Positions 7,325 through 16,232 of a stretch of 64,000 bases of DNA are shown piece by piece (the first letter of the stretch is position 1; each line of letters begins with the position of its first letter). A model generated the notes under the pieces. That model was not told the DNA's origin. It made no database searches and worked only from the letters and a program-made list of their open reading frames with translations. Source of the stretch: Tangfeifania diversioriginum (lineage in GTDB: Bacteria; Bacteroidota; Bacteroidia; Bacteroidales; Prolixibacteraceae). The stretch spans positions 45,266-109,265 of the forward strand of contig CAMCBW010000015.1 in assembly GCA_945873105.1 (NCBI GenBank), in the 5' to 3' direction. Both the position numbers and the translations under genes were made by a program.

Positions 7325-8176
7325 ATGCAAACCTTAGAAAACATTGTAGGTGTTGATCTGGGCGGTACCAGTATCCGCGCAGGTAAAATAGTGGATGGCA
7401 AAATCGTTCATCTTTCCAGGTTGCCAACCCCCTCCGGCGGAACAGTGGAAGAGGTTCTGAGTCAACTATATGCTGTAATGGATGAATGCATTGATTCTTT
7501 TACCCAATCTATAGGGGTGGGTGTTCCTTCGGTGGTGGATGTTGAAAGGGGTATTGTGTATGATGTCATGAACATTCCCTCCTGGAAAGAGGTTCCGCTA
7601 AAGGAGTTGCTTGAAAAACGTTACGGTGTTGCGGTATTTGTTAACAACGACGCCAATTGTTTTGCTGTGGGGGAGAAATACTTTGGAAAGGCAAAATCCT
7701 ATAAAAATATTGTGGGGGTAACCCTTGGTACCGGATTGGGTTGCGGACTCATTTTCAATGGGAAATTGTACGAAGGGTCCAATTGCGGGGCAGGGGAATT
7801 TGGAAATGTTCCTTATCTTGCTCACACTGTGGAATACTATTGCAGTGGTCAGTTTTTCTCCGATGAAAAGAAGGTGAATGCCGTGGAGATCTATCATTTG
7901 GCTCAAAAAGGGGACAAATTGGCAATGGCACTCTTTGCCGAGTATGGTTTTCACCTGGGACAGTCACTGAAATCTATTATTTACGCCTACGATCCTGAAA
8001 TTGTAATGCTGGGTGGTTCTGTCGCCCGCTCCTTTGAGTTTTTCAGGGAGGCCATGTATTTGGCCATGCAGGATTTTGCTTTCAGCAACGTATTGGCAAA
8101 TATGAGGATTGAACTTTCAGAACTGGACAATTCAGCCATTTTTGGTGCTGCTGCATTGCCACTGATCAAAAAATAA
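7325..8176 (+). CDS. ROK-family sugar kinase (glucokinase-like)
   Basis: ATP-dependent phosphorylation of a hexose in the cytoplasm. 283 residues with the ATP phosphate-binding motif GVDLGGTSIRAG at 9-20, the catalytic NNDANC at 107-112, GVTLGTGLGCG at 131-141 and GEFGN at 157-161. The zinc motif CxCGxxGCxE of most ROK proteins is degenerate: only YYCSGQFF near 171-178 remains, as in Bacteroides RokA-type kinases. Thirty bases downstream follows a sugar transporter, so kinase and importer probably act together. A weak promoter candidate is TTG 7251 and TATTTTTA 7270-7277. Likely glucose or an aminosugar; the substrate is not decided. Confidence 0.88.
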   Translation: MQTLENIVGVDLGGTSIRAGKIVDGKIVHLSRLPTPSGGTVEEVLSQLYAVMDECIDSFTQSIGVGVPSVVDVERGIVYDVMNIPSWKEVPLKELLEKRYGVAVFVNNDANCFAVGEKYFGKAKSYKNIVGVTLGTGLGCGLIFNGKLYEGSNCGAGEFGNVPYLAHTVEYYCSGQFFSDEKKVNAVEIYHLAQKGDKLAMALFAEYGFHLGQSLKSIIYAYDPEIVMLGGSVARSFEFFREAMYLAMQDFAFSNVLANMRIELSELDNSAIFGAAALPLIKK

Positions 8177-8205
8177 GTAACATAAATCAACCAAATACAC
8201 CTCGA

Positions 8206-9456
8206 ATGAAACGTAACTATTACATGGTCTTTCTGGTCTTTGTCGTCTTTTTCGCCATCTCCTTTTTGACAAATATTCTGGGCGCAATTCTCCCTGTTGC
8301 CAAAGACGATTTTCATGCCAGTAACACCATGGCAGCATTTCTGCCCCTCTTTTTCTTCATTGCGTATGGCGTCATGTCCATTCCCGCCGGTTTGATGACG
8401 GAGCGATTCAAAGAAAAAAAGGTCATGTTGCTGGCCTTTGTCTCAGCCTTTGCGGGGGCCCTGATTTTTGGACTTGTTCCAAAATTTGGGGTGATGCTAG
8501 GCTCCCTCTTCTTTATTGGTGCTGGTATGGCTATACTTCAGGTAGCCATCAATCCGCTTTTACGCGTTTCAGGTGGAGAAGAACATTTTGCCTTTAATTC
8601 AGTCATGGCGCAGCTCTTCTTCGGAGGTGCATCTTTTCTGAGCCCGATGCTCTATGCTTACCTTGTAAGCGAGCTGGGTCCACAGGGTACTCCAAACAGC
8701 GCGGTGAAATTTTTAGGGACGCTCGTCCCTGCCAACCTGACATGGGTCTCCATTTATTGGATTTTTGCCATCATAGCCTCTATCATGTTTTTGATTGTAT
8801 TGTTTTCTAAATTCCCCAAAGTTGAATTAAAAGAGGATGAAAAAACAGGAAATTTGGACACCATCCTGCATCTGCTTAAAAACAAGACGGTGATCGTATT
8901 TTTCTTTGGAATATTCGCCTATGTAGGAACAGAACAGGGGGTCGCCAACTGGATTTCAGAGTTTTTAAAAACCTACCATGGAATGCGTCCGGAAGTAGAA
9001 GGTGCACAGGCTGTACAATGGTACTGGGGACTGATGACCATTGGTTGCCTCTTGGGACTTGGATTGCTTAAGCTTGTGGATAGTAAGCTGGTTTTGAGAT
9101 TATTCGTACTGGGCGCTATGGCGTGCTTGTCAACGGCACTTTTGACCTCAGATCCCAAAACAGCATTTTATGCCTTCATTGCCATGGGATTCTGTGCTTC
9201 AGTGATGTGGTCCATTGTATTTTCAATGGGAATGAATTCGATCGCCGAACACCATGGTTCATTCTCCGGTATCCTCTGCTCAGGGATCATGGGTGGTGCA
9301 GTTACACCATTGATAGTTGGTTCATTGGCCGATCATTTTGGACTGAGAACCGGAATGATGTTCAACTTTGTCACGCTCTCTTTCCTGCTCTTTCTCTCCT
9401 TTTGGGCAAAGCCATTGATATCCAACCAAACCATTTTCAAAAAGAGTGAACAATAG
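8206..9456 (+). CDS. FucP-type sugar:proton symporter (MFS)
   Basis: Integral inner-membrane permease, 416 residues, about 12 hydrophobic segments. The N-terminal LTNILGAILPVAKDDF and FFIAYGVMSIPAG blocks and the later GFCASVMWSIVFSMG are typical of the FHS/FucP group (fucose, glucose/galactose, GlcNAc importers). It follows the ROK kinase by 30 bases on the same strand and ends at a strong bidirectional terminator, so the two genes make a transport-and-phosphorylation unit. Which sugar is moved cannot be read from sequence. Confidence 0.88.
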   Translation: MKRNYYMVFLVFVVFFAISFLTNILGAILPVAKDDFHASNTMAAFLPLFFFIAYGVMSIPAGLMTERFKEKKVMLLAFVSAFAGALIFGLVPKFGVMLGSLFFIGAGMAILQVAINPLLRVSGGEEHFAFNSVMAQLFFGGASFLSPMLYAYLVSELGPQGTPNSAVKFLGTLVPANLTWVSIYWIFAIIASIMFLIVLFSKFPKVELKEDEKTGNLDTILHLLKNKTVIVFFFGIFAYVGTEQGVANWISEFLKTYHGMRPEVEGAQAVQWYWGLMTIGCLLGLGLLKLVDSKLVLRLFVLGAMACLSTALLTSDPKTAFYAFIAMGFCASVMWSIVFSMGMNSIAEHHGSFSGILCSGIMGGAVTPLIVGSLADHFGLRTGMMFNFVTLSFLLFLSFWAKPLISNQTIFKKSEQ

Positions 9457-9498
9457 AAAAACAGAGGAGGGAGCTTTTGGCTCCCTCCTCTGTTTAAA
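9457..9498. terminator. Bidirectional intrinsic terminator
   Basis: A perfect stem AAACAGAGGAGGGAGC / GCTCCCTCCTCTGTTT with a TTTTG-type loop between convergent genes. Flanking A and T stretches allow use on both strands. The stop codon of the minus-strand GH109-like gene (9494-9496) lies at the edge of the stem. Confidence 0.9.
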
Positions 9499-10939
9499 AT
9501 AGATTGTTGATCAATGATTGTTCCTCGCTGATCGGGAACTGCTTGTCCAGGGCAAAGTGCGGTCTCCTTTTAATCCACTGCCCCCTGGTGAAATCAGGGA
9601 AATCAACGGAGGCTCCGCCCCTTGCAACAGACATCTCCGACAATGCAGAAACGGCACTCCAGGCAGCCGCATCGTAAGCATCCAGTGGTACTTCAATTTT
9701 ACCACGGACAGCATCAAAGAAGTGGTTCAGCATGATGAAGTCCATGCCTCCATGTCCGGCACCCAGAGCTTGTGCACCTTTCTCCCGCCACAATTGGTGG
9801 TCATATTTTTTCAGCCAAGGCTCGGAAGGATCCCAGACATGCGGTTTGCTTTGTCCTTCCACATAGATTTGTTGGGCAGGATCCTGCCAGTTGCCACTAC
9901 CTTCACCCCGCCAGATACCATTGGTGCCTTGTACCCTGAATCCAAGCGAGTAAGGACGTGGTAAGTTGGTGTCATGGGTAACCAGGATCGTTTCGCCATT
10001 GGCGCACTTGATCATCGAGGTGACGATGTCTCCTAGGTTGAACTGGATATTCCGGTAGATACTATCCTTGGCAGCATGGTCGTTGACGAAATCGTGCAAT
10101 CCCCTTGATTTGGTTGCCATGGCTGATAGCGTAAGGAAACGGTTGCCTCTGTTGATATCCAGATAGGTACCGATAGGTCCCAATCCATGGGTAGGGTAGA
10201 GGTCACCATTGCGGCGGACAGAATGCAACCCCCTCCATTGTGCCTCTGAGTGAGCCTCTTTGCCAATCTTCAGGTCATTTTTCAATAAATCGAATTTGAC
10301 AGAACGCAAATCGTGCTCGTAACCACACCTGGCATGAACCAACTCTCCGAACATATTGGCGCGGACCATATTGAGAATCGCCATTACGTCCCTGCGGTAA
10401 CATACATTCTCCAGGATCATCAACTGTTTGCCGGTCTCTTCATGCACATTCACGAGATCCCAGCACTCTTCAAGGGTATTGGCAGCAGATACTTCTACGC
10501 CGGTATAGGGTACGCCAGCCTTCATGGAGGCGATCGCCATCGGTACATGCCATTCCCATGGGGTGGCAATAATAACAGCATCCAGCTCTTCATTCTTCAG
10601 CATCTCCTCGTAGGCATGATCACTCCCGGTATAGAATTTGGGTTCTTTTAAGCCGGCTTTGGAGATAATCTGTTTGGTTCGTTCGATGGATTGTGCACTG
10701 ATATCACAAACCGCCTTAATTTCGATCCCACCAACCGTTATGGAGTCATGTACATGACCCTGGCCACGACCACCGACACCAATAAAACCAACCCTGACGA
10801 TGCTTTCATCCCGGGGTTCGGCTTTCTTTCCTTTCTCCTTTTTCTGGGCAAAAAGATCCTCGCTGACCATGGTCATGCCGGTAAGTCCTACTCCTGCCAT
10901 ACTTCCCTGTTTGATAAAGGTTCTCCGATTTGTACTCAT
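9494..10939 (-). CDS. GH109-type Gfo/Idh/MocA protein (alpha-N-acetylgalactosaminidase family)
   Basis: 481 residues. An N-terminal twin-arginine signal (NRRTFIKQG, residues 4-12, then a hydrophobic GVGLTGMTMV) points to export in folded form with bound cofactor. GFIGVGGRGQGH at 51-62 is the NAD-binding glycine motif as in GH109; RCGYEHDLRSVKF at about 200-212 and THGLGPIGTYLDINRG at about 247-262 also match that family. GH109 enzymes use NAD in an oxidative elimination mechanism to cleave N-acetylgalactosamine from glycans. Closely related oxidoreductases have other activities, so specificity is inferred. Convergent with the sugar transporter and sharing its terminator. Confidence 0.82.
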   Translation of the reverse strand: MSTNRRTFIKQGSMAGVGLTGMTMVSEDLFAQKKEKGKKAEPRDESIVRVGFIGVGGRGQGHVHDSITVGGIEIKAVCDISAQSIERTKQIISKAGLKEPKFYTGSDHAYEEMLKNEELDAVIIATPWEWHVPMAIASMKAGVPYTGVEVSAANTLEECWDLVNVHEETGKQLMILENVCYRRDVMAILNMVRANMFGELVHARCGYEHDLRSVKFDLLKNDLKIGKEAHSEAQWRGLHSVRRNGDLYPTHGLGPIGTYLDINRGNRFLTLSAMATKSRGLHDFVNDHAAKDSIYRNIQFNLGDIVTSMIKCANGETILVTHDTNLPRPYSLGFRVQGTNGIWRGEGSGNWQDPAQQIYVEGQSKPHVWDPSEPWLKKYDHQLWREKGAQALGAGHGGMDFIMLNHFFDAVRGKIEVPLDAYDAAAWSAVSALSEMSVARGGASVDFPDFTRGQWIKRRPHFALDKQFPISEEQSLINNLF

Positions 10940-11107
10940 AAAGTTGTTTTGTTAGTTTTTATGTAATTATCTTGATATGAAGTTTTGTAAAATATTGAAA
11001 TGTAAGATATTATTTCCAAAATAAATAAGCTCGTCCTTTTGATTTGTTTCAATCTGCATGGATAAATACCAAACACTTTAGGGCAAAATGCCGACCTCTT
11101 GACAAAA

Positions 11108-11141
11108 TTGAGCATTTGCATTCATAAAAAGAATAATTTTG
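11108..11141 (+). promoter_or_regulatory. Candidate promoter of the TonB-dependent receptor
   Basis: TTG at 11108-11110 and a perfect -7 element TAATTTTG at 11134-11141, spacing 23. The start would fall about 20 bases before the ATG at 11168. The rest of the 228-base divergent gap shows no riboswitch signature. Confidence 0.5.
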
Positions 11142-11167
11142 ATCAGTTTTAATTAATATTTTAAGAA

Positions 11168-13252
11168 ATGATGCAAAAAAGGTTTTTGTGCACACAAAAA
11201 CCAGCTGTAACGTTCAGCAAATGGGGAAGGAAGGGTTATTCCATTTTTGCCAGCATGCACAAAGTCGTAAGGATTGCCACACTTAGCGCAGCCTACCTGA
11301 CTTTTGCCATTCCCGCCAATGCAGAGCGTTTCATGCTAGTTGTTGCCTCAGACACCATCCAGCCTATGCAGGAAGTGGAGGTTGAAGAGGTCGTTGTAAG
11401 TGCACAGCGTGTACCGGTCGCATTCTCCCAGACCGCACGCATCGTACAAATTATTGGAAAGGAAGAATTGGCGAATGCGCCTGTCCATGACCTCCAGGAT
11501 TTACTGAATTTTGCCGCCAATGTAGATATTCGGCAACGTGGAAACAATGGCGTACAAGCGGATATCAGCATACGCGGCAGCTCTTTCGATCAGGTTCTAA
11601 TTCTTTTAAATGGGATTCCACTCAACGATCCCCAAACAGGTCACCACAACCTGAACCTTCCAGTCAGCTACGATGCAATCAATCGGATTGAAATTCTGGA
11701 AGGTCCCTCCGCCAGACTCTATGGCCCAAATGCTTTCAGCGGAGCCATCAACATCATCACCTCACAAGCCGCAAATACCTCAAATGCTTTCATTTCCGGC
11801 CGACTCAGCGGCGGACAATATGGCTTTTTCGAATCAGCATTAACAACTGATTTTGTGGCAGGCAATATGGTGCACAGTATTTCTGCTGATTACAAAAGTG
11901 GTCAGGGTTCACTCCCCAATCGGGATTTCAAGATTGGCAATCTATTTTACAGTGGCAACTGGTCTTATCCTACCGGGAATGTTATGTTCCAGGGTGGTTA
12001 CTCCGATCGCGGATTTGGTGCCAATGAATTTTATACTCCAGCCTATCCAAATCAATACGAACGAATTAAAACATCTTTTGCCTCAGTAAAAGCCGTTTCA
12101 AAGGGCACGCTTCATTTATCTCCCTCTTTTTACTGGCGAAGAAACCAGGATCGATTCGAACTTTTCAGGGATTTTGCAGGTGCACCTGCCTGGTACAAAA
12201 TGCACAATTATCACCTGACTGATACCTATGGTGCAACCCTTAGCGGCTGGATCAATTCAAATTTTGGAAAGTTGGCCTATGGTACTGATCTCAGAAGCGA
12301 AAATATCTGGAGTACAGTACTTGGCAAGGAAATGAACACGCCAACCAATGTACCCGGCGAGACAGGCATTAAATTTAACCATACAGACAGCAGGTCGAAT
12401 ATCAGCCTTTTTGGTGAATATACCCACCATATTGGTCCCATTGATTTTTCCGGAGGGTTAATGGCAAACTGGAACTCTTCACTGGGAAGGAAATGGCAAT
12501 TTTACCCAGGAGTGGACATTGGATGGAAAATAGTGACTCCATTGAAACTCTTTGCCTCCCTTAACAAGGCACTTCGATTGCCCACCTTTACCGATCTTTA
12601 TTACAAAAGTGCCACAAACATTGGAGATCCTGCTCTTTTGCCGGAAAAGGCCTTGTCACTTGAGTCTGGTCTGAAATACAACAATGCTTGGATAACTTCC
12701 CACGTTGCACTGTTTAAAAGGTGGGGAAGTGACATGATTGACTGGGTAAGACAGCCTGAACAGACCATCTGGTACGCAAAAAACATTACCAGTCTTACTA
12801 CTTCAGGGATTGAATGCTCTGCCAAACTCAATCCTTCAGAATTGTTTGAAAGGAAAATTTTGATCACATCGTTGGATATCTCCTATGGTTATCTCACACA
12901 AACCAAAGAATCTGGTGATTATATTTCCAAATACCTGCTGGACTACCTGAAACACAAGGTTGATATCCGGCTCACACATACCATTTTCAATCATTTTAGT
13001 GCGAGCTGGCTGTGCTCTTACCAGGATCGAAATGGAACCTTTACCCAATGGGAGGGGACCAAATATGGCAAAGAAATAGGCTATGAACCATTGTGGCTGA
13101 TTGACGGAAGAATTAACTGGGTGAAAAACCAGTTCAACTTTTACATCGAAGCCAATAATCTTCTCAATACAACCTATGTGGATTATGGAAATGTTGAGCA
13201 ACCCGGAATTTGGGCAAAAGTGGGAATGATCGTTAAATTGGCCAAACAGTGA
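11168..13252 (+). CDS. TonB-dependent outer-membrane receptor, BtuB/siderophore type
   Basis: Outer-membrane gated channel that takes up a ligand using TonB energy. 694 residues; a signal peptide is most easily seen at residues 30-52 (MHKVVRIATLSAAYL, ending PANA), so the start could be the internal Met30. A TonB box-like stretch EVVVSAQR (about 76-83) precedes the plug domain: ISIRGSSFDQVLILLNGIPLNDP (about 128-150, shown in part), IEILEGPSARLYGPNAFSGAINI and then a 22-strand barrel ending in aromatic-rich strands. It lacks the carboxypeptidase-like N-terminal domain of SusC proteins, so it belongs to the metal-chelate/cobalamin class. No SusD partner is present. Confidence 0.92.
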   Translation: MMQKRFLCTQKPAVTFSKWGRKGYSIFASMHKVVRIATLSAAYLTFAIPANAERFMLVVASDTIQPMQEVEVEEVVVSAQRVPVAFSQTARIVQIIGKEELANAPVHDLQDLLNFAANVDIRQRGNNGVQADISIRGSSFDQVLILLNGIPLNDPQTGHHNLNLPVSYDAINRIEILEGPSARLYGPNAFSGAINIITSQAANTSNAFISGRLSGGQYGFFESALTTDFVAGNMVHSISADYKSGQGSLPNRDFKIGNLFYSGNWSYPTGNVMFQGGYSDRGFGANEFYTPAYPNQYERIKTSFASVKAVSKGTLHLSPSFYWRRNQDRFELFRDFAGAPAWYKMHNYHLTDTYGATLSGWINSNFGKLAYGTDLRSENIWSTVLGKEMNTPTNVPGETGIKFNHTDSRSNISLFGEYTHHIGPIDFSGGLMANWNSSLGRKWQFYPGVDIGWKIVTPLKLFASLNKALRLPTFTDLYYKSATNIGDPALLPEKALSLESGLKYNNAWITSHVALFKRWGSDMIDWVRQPEQTIWYAKNITSLTTSGIECSAKLNPSELFERKILITSLDISYGYLTQTKESGDYISKYLLDYLKHKVDIRLTHTIFNHFSASWLCSYQDRNGTFTQWEGTKYGKEIGYEPLWLIDGRINWVKNQFNFYIEANNLLNTTYVDYGNVEQPGIWAKVGMIVKLAKQ

Positions 13253-13321
13253 AGCTAACAATTTAACTTTCTTTAAATTACGTTGAATCGGTTTAACTAA
13301 TTTTTACCGCATCTTTGCAAG

Positions 13322-13402
13322 TAAGCATTGAGCATTTTTTTCATAGTTTTTGGTTAACTAAAAATGAAGCCGTCTTGATACCCCTGTCAAGACGGCTTTT
13401 AT
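13322..13402 (+). ncRNA. Candidate small RNA with own promoter and terminator
   Basis: In the 229-base gap after the receptor gene, CATCTTTG at 13310-13317 is a near-consensus -7 element with TTG at 13283-13285 as a possible -33. About 45 bases later begins a perfect 12-base terminator stem. The predicted transcript is about 80 nt, with an AU-rich single-stranded 5' part and one strong 3' hairpin. It may instead be the 3' end of the receptor mRNA with a fortuitous promoter. No peptide longer than four codons fits. Confidence 0.35.
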
Positions 13403-13404
13403 TT
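13367..13404 (+). terminator. Intrinsic terminator
   Basis: AAGCCGTCTTGA (13367-13378) pairs perfectly with TCAAGACGGCTT (13387-13398), loop TACCCCTG, followed by TTATTT. It could serve the receptor gene, 115 bases upstream, or the candidate small RNA. Confidence 0.9.
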
Positions 13405-13481
13405 GGTGGATTTTTTGTTTGGTAGAATTACAGTTGCGTTACTTCAAATTAAAAATTCACACAAAGTTCAAAATTTTAACA

Positions 13482-14003
13482 TTACAACTTGCTGTCAATC
13501 AGTTTAACCAATTCGTTGAAGTGTGCTTCCTCAAATCCTTCGGACAGATAAATAATCTTACCCTCTTCATCCATTAGAAAACTTCTTGGGATGGTTTGCT
13601 TTGCAAACTTGCCATATACACCCCTCTTGGGATCAGGATAAAAAGGAAATGTGAATTTATTGTCAGCTTTAAAATTGTCAACCTCTTTCCACGTATGTTC
13701 CCGACCAAATGTTAACATTAAAAATTTGGGATTGGAATGATGCTTGTTCCAGATCTCTGCTTCTATCTTGGGCAATTCGGTGCGGCAAGGACCGCACCAC
13801 GTGGCAAAGAAATTGAGGAGTACAACTTTCCCTTTTAAATCGCTGGAAGAGCCACTCTTTCCTTTGGAAATCTCGTAGGTAAAGCCGGGCATTTGCATTC
13901 CCATGGAAACAAGGGTAGTAGTAACATTGGGAGTACTTTGCGCCCAGGAAATTCCCAATGAGAAAATTGAGAAAACCACACTCAAAACTATTTTTTTGTT
14001 CAT
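13482..14003 (-). CDS. TlpA-like periplasmic thioredoxin-fold protein
   Basis: 173 residues with an N-terminal signal peptide (about 1-22, ending SWAQS) and a thioredoxin fold. The redox motif WCGPC lies at 69-73 in the context VVLLNFFATWCGPC, and the cis-proline region TIPRSFLMD is near 137-145. Such proteins act as thiol-disulfide oxidoreductases in the periplasm, for example in cytochrome maturation or oxidative repair. It lies 50 bases downstream of purC on the same strand; no functional link is apparent. Confidence 0.9.
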   Translation of the reverse strand: MNKKIVLSVVFSIFSLGISWAQSTPNVTTTLVSMGMQMPGFTYEISKGKSGSSSDLKGKVVLLNFFATWCGPCRTELPKIEAEIWNKHHSNPKFLMLTFGREHTWKEVDNFKADNKFTFPFYPDPKRGVYGKFAKQTIPRSFLMDEEGKIIYLSEGFEEAHFNELVKLIDSKL

Positions 14004-14052
14004 ATTGCTGGTTCAATGGTAAAAAATGGAATGTCAACCGGTCAAAAAGTAA

Positions 14053-15000
14053 TTATGATTTGCTTAGAAATGTTGAAATATTCTTATAGATTCTTTCATT
14101 TACATCTTCCAGCCCTGCTTTTACGAAACTGTCTCCGGTAATATGCTCGAAAAGCTCGATGTACCGCTCAGATATCTGATCAACAAATTCATCACTCATA
14201 AAGGGAACCTGCTGACCCTCCTTGCCCTGAAAGTTGTTTTCAATGAGCCACTGACGTACAAACTCTTTGGACAGTTGTTTTTGATTTTCCCCTCTGGCAA
14301 GACGCTCTTCATAACCTTCAGCATAAAAGTACCTGGATGAGTCAGGGGTATGGATTTCATCGATCAGGTAGATGACGCCATCTTTCTTGCCAAATTCGTA
14401 TTTGGTATCCACCAGGATCAAGCCCATTTTTGCTGCTATTTCAGTTCCTCTCTGGAAAATAGCCCTGGTAAAATGCTCAAGTTTGGCATACTCCTCTGCA
14501 GAAACCAGACCCTCGCTGATGATCTCCTCCCTTGAAATATCTTCATCATGGCCCTCCATTGCTTTGGTGGTTGGCGTAATGATTGGCTCCGGAAATCTTT
14601 CATTTTCCTTCATGCCATCAGGCATTTGGATACCGCACAAGGTGCGCTTGCCGGAATTGTACTCCCGCCAGGCATGGCCGGTCAAATAACCACGAATCAC
14701 CATTTCTACCTTATAGGGATCACACAAATGCCCAACCGTAACCATTGGATCCGGTGTGGCAATTTTCCAGTTTGGAACAATGTCTGCAGTGGCATCCAGA
14801 AATTTTGAGGCAATCTGGTTCAGTACTTGCCCTTTATAAGGAATTCCCTTGGGCAAAACAACATCAAATGCAGATATTCTGTCTGAAACCACCATGACCA
14901 GGTATTCATTGTTGATGTTGTAAACATCACGAACTTTCCCAATGTAGGTACTTTTTAAACCGGGGAAAGTGAAATTTGTGGCAACTATTGCTTTGTTCAT
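14053..15000 (-). CDS. purC: SAICAR synthetase (phosphoribosylaminoimidazole-succinocarboxamide synthase)
   Basis: Joins CAIR and aspartate with ATP in de novo purine synthesis. 315 residues from ATG 15000; a TTG three codons upstream (15009) is an alternative. The ATP-grasp-like family motifs are visible: GKVRDVYNI near 20-28, [21 protein letters not shown] near 38-58 (in part), [20 protein letters not shown] block [15 protein letters not shown] near 105-119 and LVDTKYEFG near 200-208. Length matches the larger eukaryote-like PurC found in this phylum. Upstream lies a 148-base gap with T-rich low-complexity sequence and then phoH on the same strand. Confidence 0.96.
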   Translation of the reverse strand: MNKAIVATNFTFPGLKSTYIGKVRDVYNINNEYLVMVVSDRISAFDVVLPKGIPYKGQVLNQIASKFLDATADIVPNWKIATPDPMVTVGHLCDPYKVEMVIRGYLTGHAWREYNSGKRTLCGIQMPDGMKENERFPEPIITPTTKAMEGHDEDISREEIISEGLVSAEEYAKLEHFTRAIFQRGTEIAAKMGLILVDTKYEFGKKDGVIYLIDEIHTPDSSRYFYAEGYEERLARGENQKQLSKEFVRQWLIENNFQGKEGQQVPFMSDEFVDQISERYIELFEHITGDSFVKAGLEDVNERIYKNISTFLSKS

Positions 15001-15123
15001 CGGATTCAAATTAATTGAAGGTTTATTTTATTTTATTTATTTTATTATTAGGTACTTGTACCCACCTTAAATTTCGATTAAGAAATGATTTGTTATTCAA
15101 AACCCACACCCCTTTTTCTCCTT

Positions 15124-15155
15124 TACCATTCTCCGTTTCCCCGTTTCTCAGTTTC
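15124..15155 (-). repeat. Octamer tandem repeat at the phoH 3' end
   Basis: Read on the minus strand, GAAACTGA, GAAACGGG and GAAACGGA are three good 8-base units, followed by a decayed fourth. The last sense codon and the TGA stop of phoH (15148-15150) are inside the first unit, so the repeat has formed or trimmed the C-terminus of the protein. Confidence 0.8.
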
Positions 15156-16116
15156 GTTGCTCCTCTCTCTTCTCCTCGTATCGGTCGAAGGCCATAACAA
15201 TGTCCTTAACCAACCTGTGTCTGATAATATCTGTATGGTCAAAATAGACGGTAGCTATTCCTTCTATTCCTTTGAGAATTTTCAATGCAAAGATTAATCC
15301 CGATTGCTGGTGTCTGGGTAAATCAATCTGGGTAACATCTCCAGTGATCACATATTTGGTATTTAGGCCCATTCTTGTTAGAAACATTTTCAATTGGGGC
15401 ACTGTTGTATTCTGTGCCTCATCAAGTATGACAAAGGCATTACTAAGTGTTCTGCCACGCATGAAAGCCAAAGGAGCAATTTGTATGATACCATCCTTCA
15501 GATACTCTTCTAGTTTCTTGGCAGGAATCATGTCCAACAGGGCATCGTAAAGGGGCTGCAAATAAGGATCTATTTTTTCTTTGAGATCCCCGGGTAAGAA
15601 TCCAAGATTCTCACCTGCTTCAACAGCCGGTCGACTCAGAATAATCTTTTTTATCTCCCTGCTTTTTAGTAATTTGACTGCCAATGCGATAGCGGTATAG
15701 GTCTTTCCTGTTCCGGCAGGACCGATGGCGAACATTAAATCAACCTCTGAACAACTCTCTACCAACTTCTTTTGGTTAAGGGTTCTGGCCCTGATCGGCT
15801 TGCCTGCATTTCCAAAAAGCAGTACATCGCTGTTGTTGAGCATACTTTGATCTGCAATCTCCGGATCATTGACCATAATTTGATGTACCGTCTCGTCTGT
15901 AAGGGTATTGAACCGATAAAAATGTTCGAGCAAGAGCTGAAATTTCTGCGAGAATTGGGTGACCTGCGTCTCGTCGCCCTTCACTTTGAGTGAATTCCCC
16001 CTGGCTATGAGTGATAGATTTGGACAGTATTTTTTGATTAAATCCAGCTTTGAATTCCTGACTCCATAAAAATCAGCAGGTTCAATGCCTTCCAGTTGAA
16101 AAGTATTTTCAATCAT
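15148..16116 (-). CDS. phoH: PhoH-like ATPase
   Basis: Cytoplasmic P-loop protein linked to RNA metabolism. 322 residues with an N-terminal about 110-residue region, Walker A GPAGTGKT at 132-139, and a Walker B-type FVILDEAQNTT at about 228-238. LTRMGLNTKYVITGDVTQIDLP (about 245-266, in part) is the sensor segment typical of PhoH. The final residues EEKREEQRN are charged and end inside an octamer repeat. Divergent from mazG over 116 bases. Helicase or RNA-related function is family knowledge; biological role unclear. Confidence 0.93.
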   Translation of the reverse strand: MIENTFQLEGIEPADFYGVRNSKLDLIKKYCPNLSLIARGNSLKVKGDETQVTQFSQKFQLLLEHFYRFNTLTDETVHQIMVNDPEIADQSMLNNSDVLLFGNAGKPIRARTLNQKKLVESCSEVDLMFAIGPAGTGKTYTAIALAVKLLKSREIKKIILSRPAVEAGENLGFLPGDLKEKIDPYLQPLYDALLDMIPAKKLEEYLKDGIIQIAPLAFMRGRTLSNAFVILDEAQNTTVPQLKMFLTRMGLNTKYVITGDVTQIDLPRHQQSGLIFALKILKGIEGIATVYFDHTDIIRHRLVKDIVMAFDRYEEKREEQRN

Positions 16117-16232
16117 AGGATGGAAATTCCTTCAGTGTATTTTATGCAAATTAAATAATTTTTTGACACAGATTTCTGGAAGTTGGGGAGGAATTTTTAA
16201 GCCGCTAAAAGTGTATCTTAGCAAAGATCAAT

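Noticed and set aside
10940..11167. Cobalamin riboswitch upstream of the BtuB-like receptor
   Set aside because: I looked for the B12 box GCCACTG and surrounding stems; none is present.
15015..15055. TTTTA-rich tract as a repeat element
   Set aside because: Low-complexity AT sequence in the purC upstream gap without regular units.
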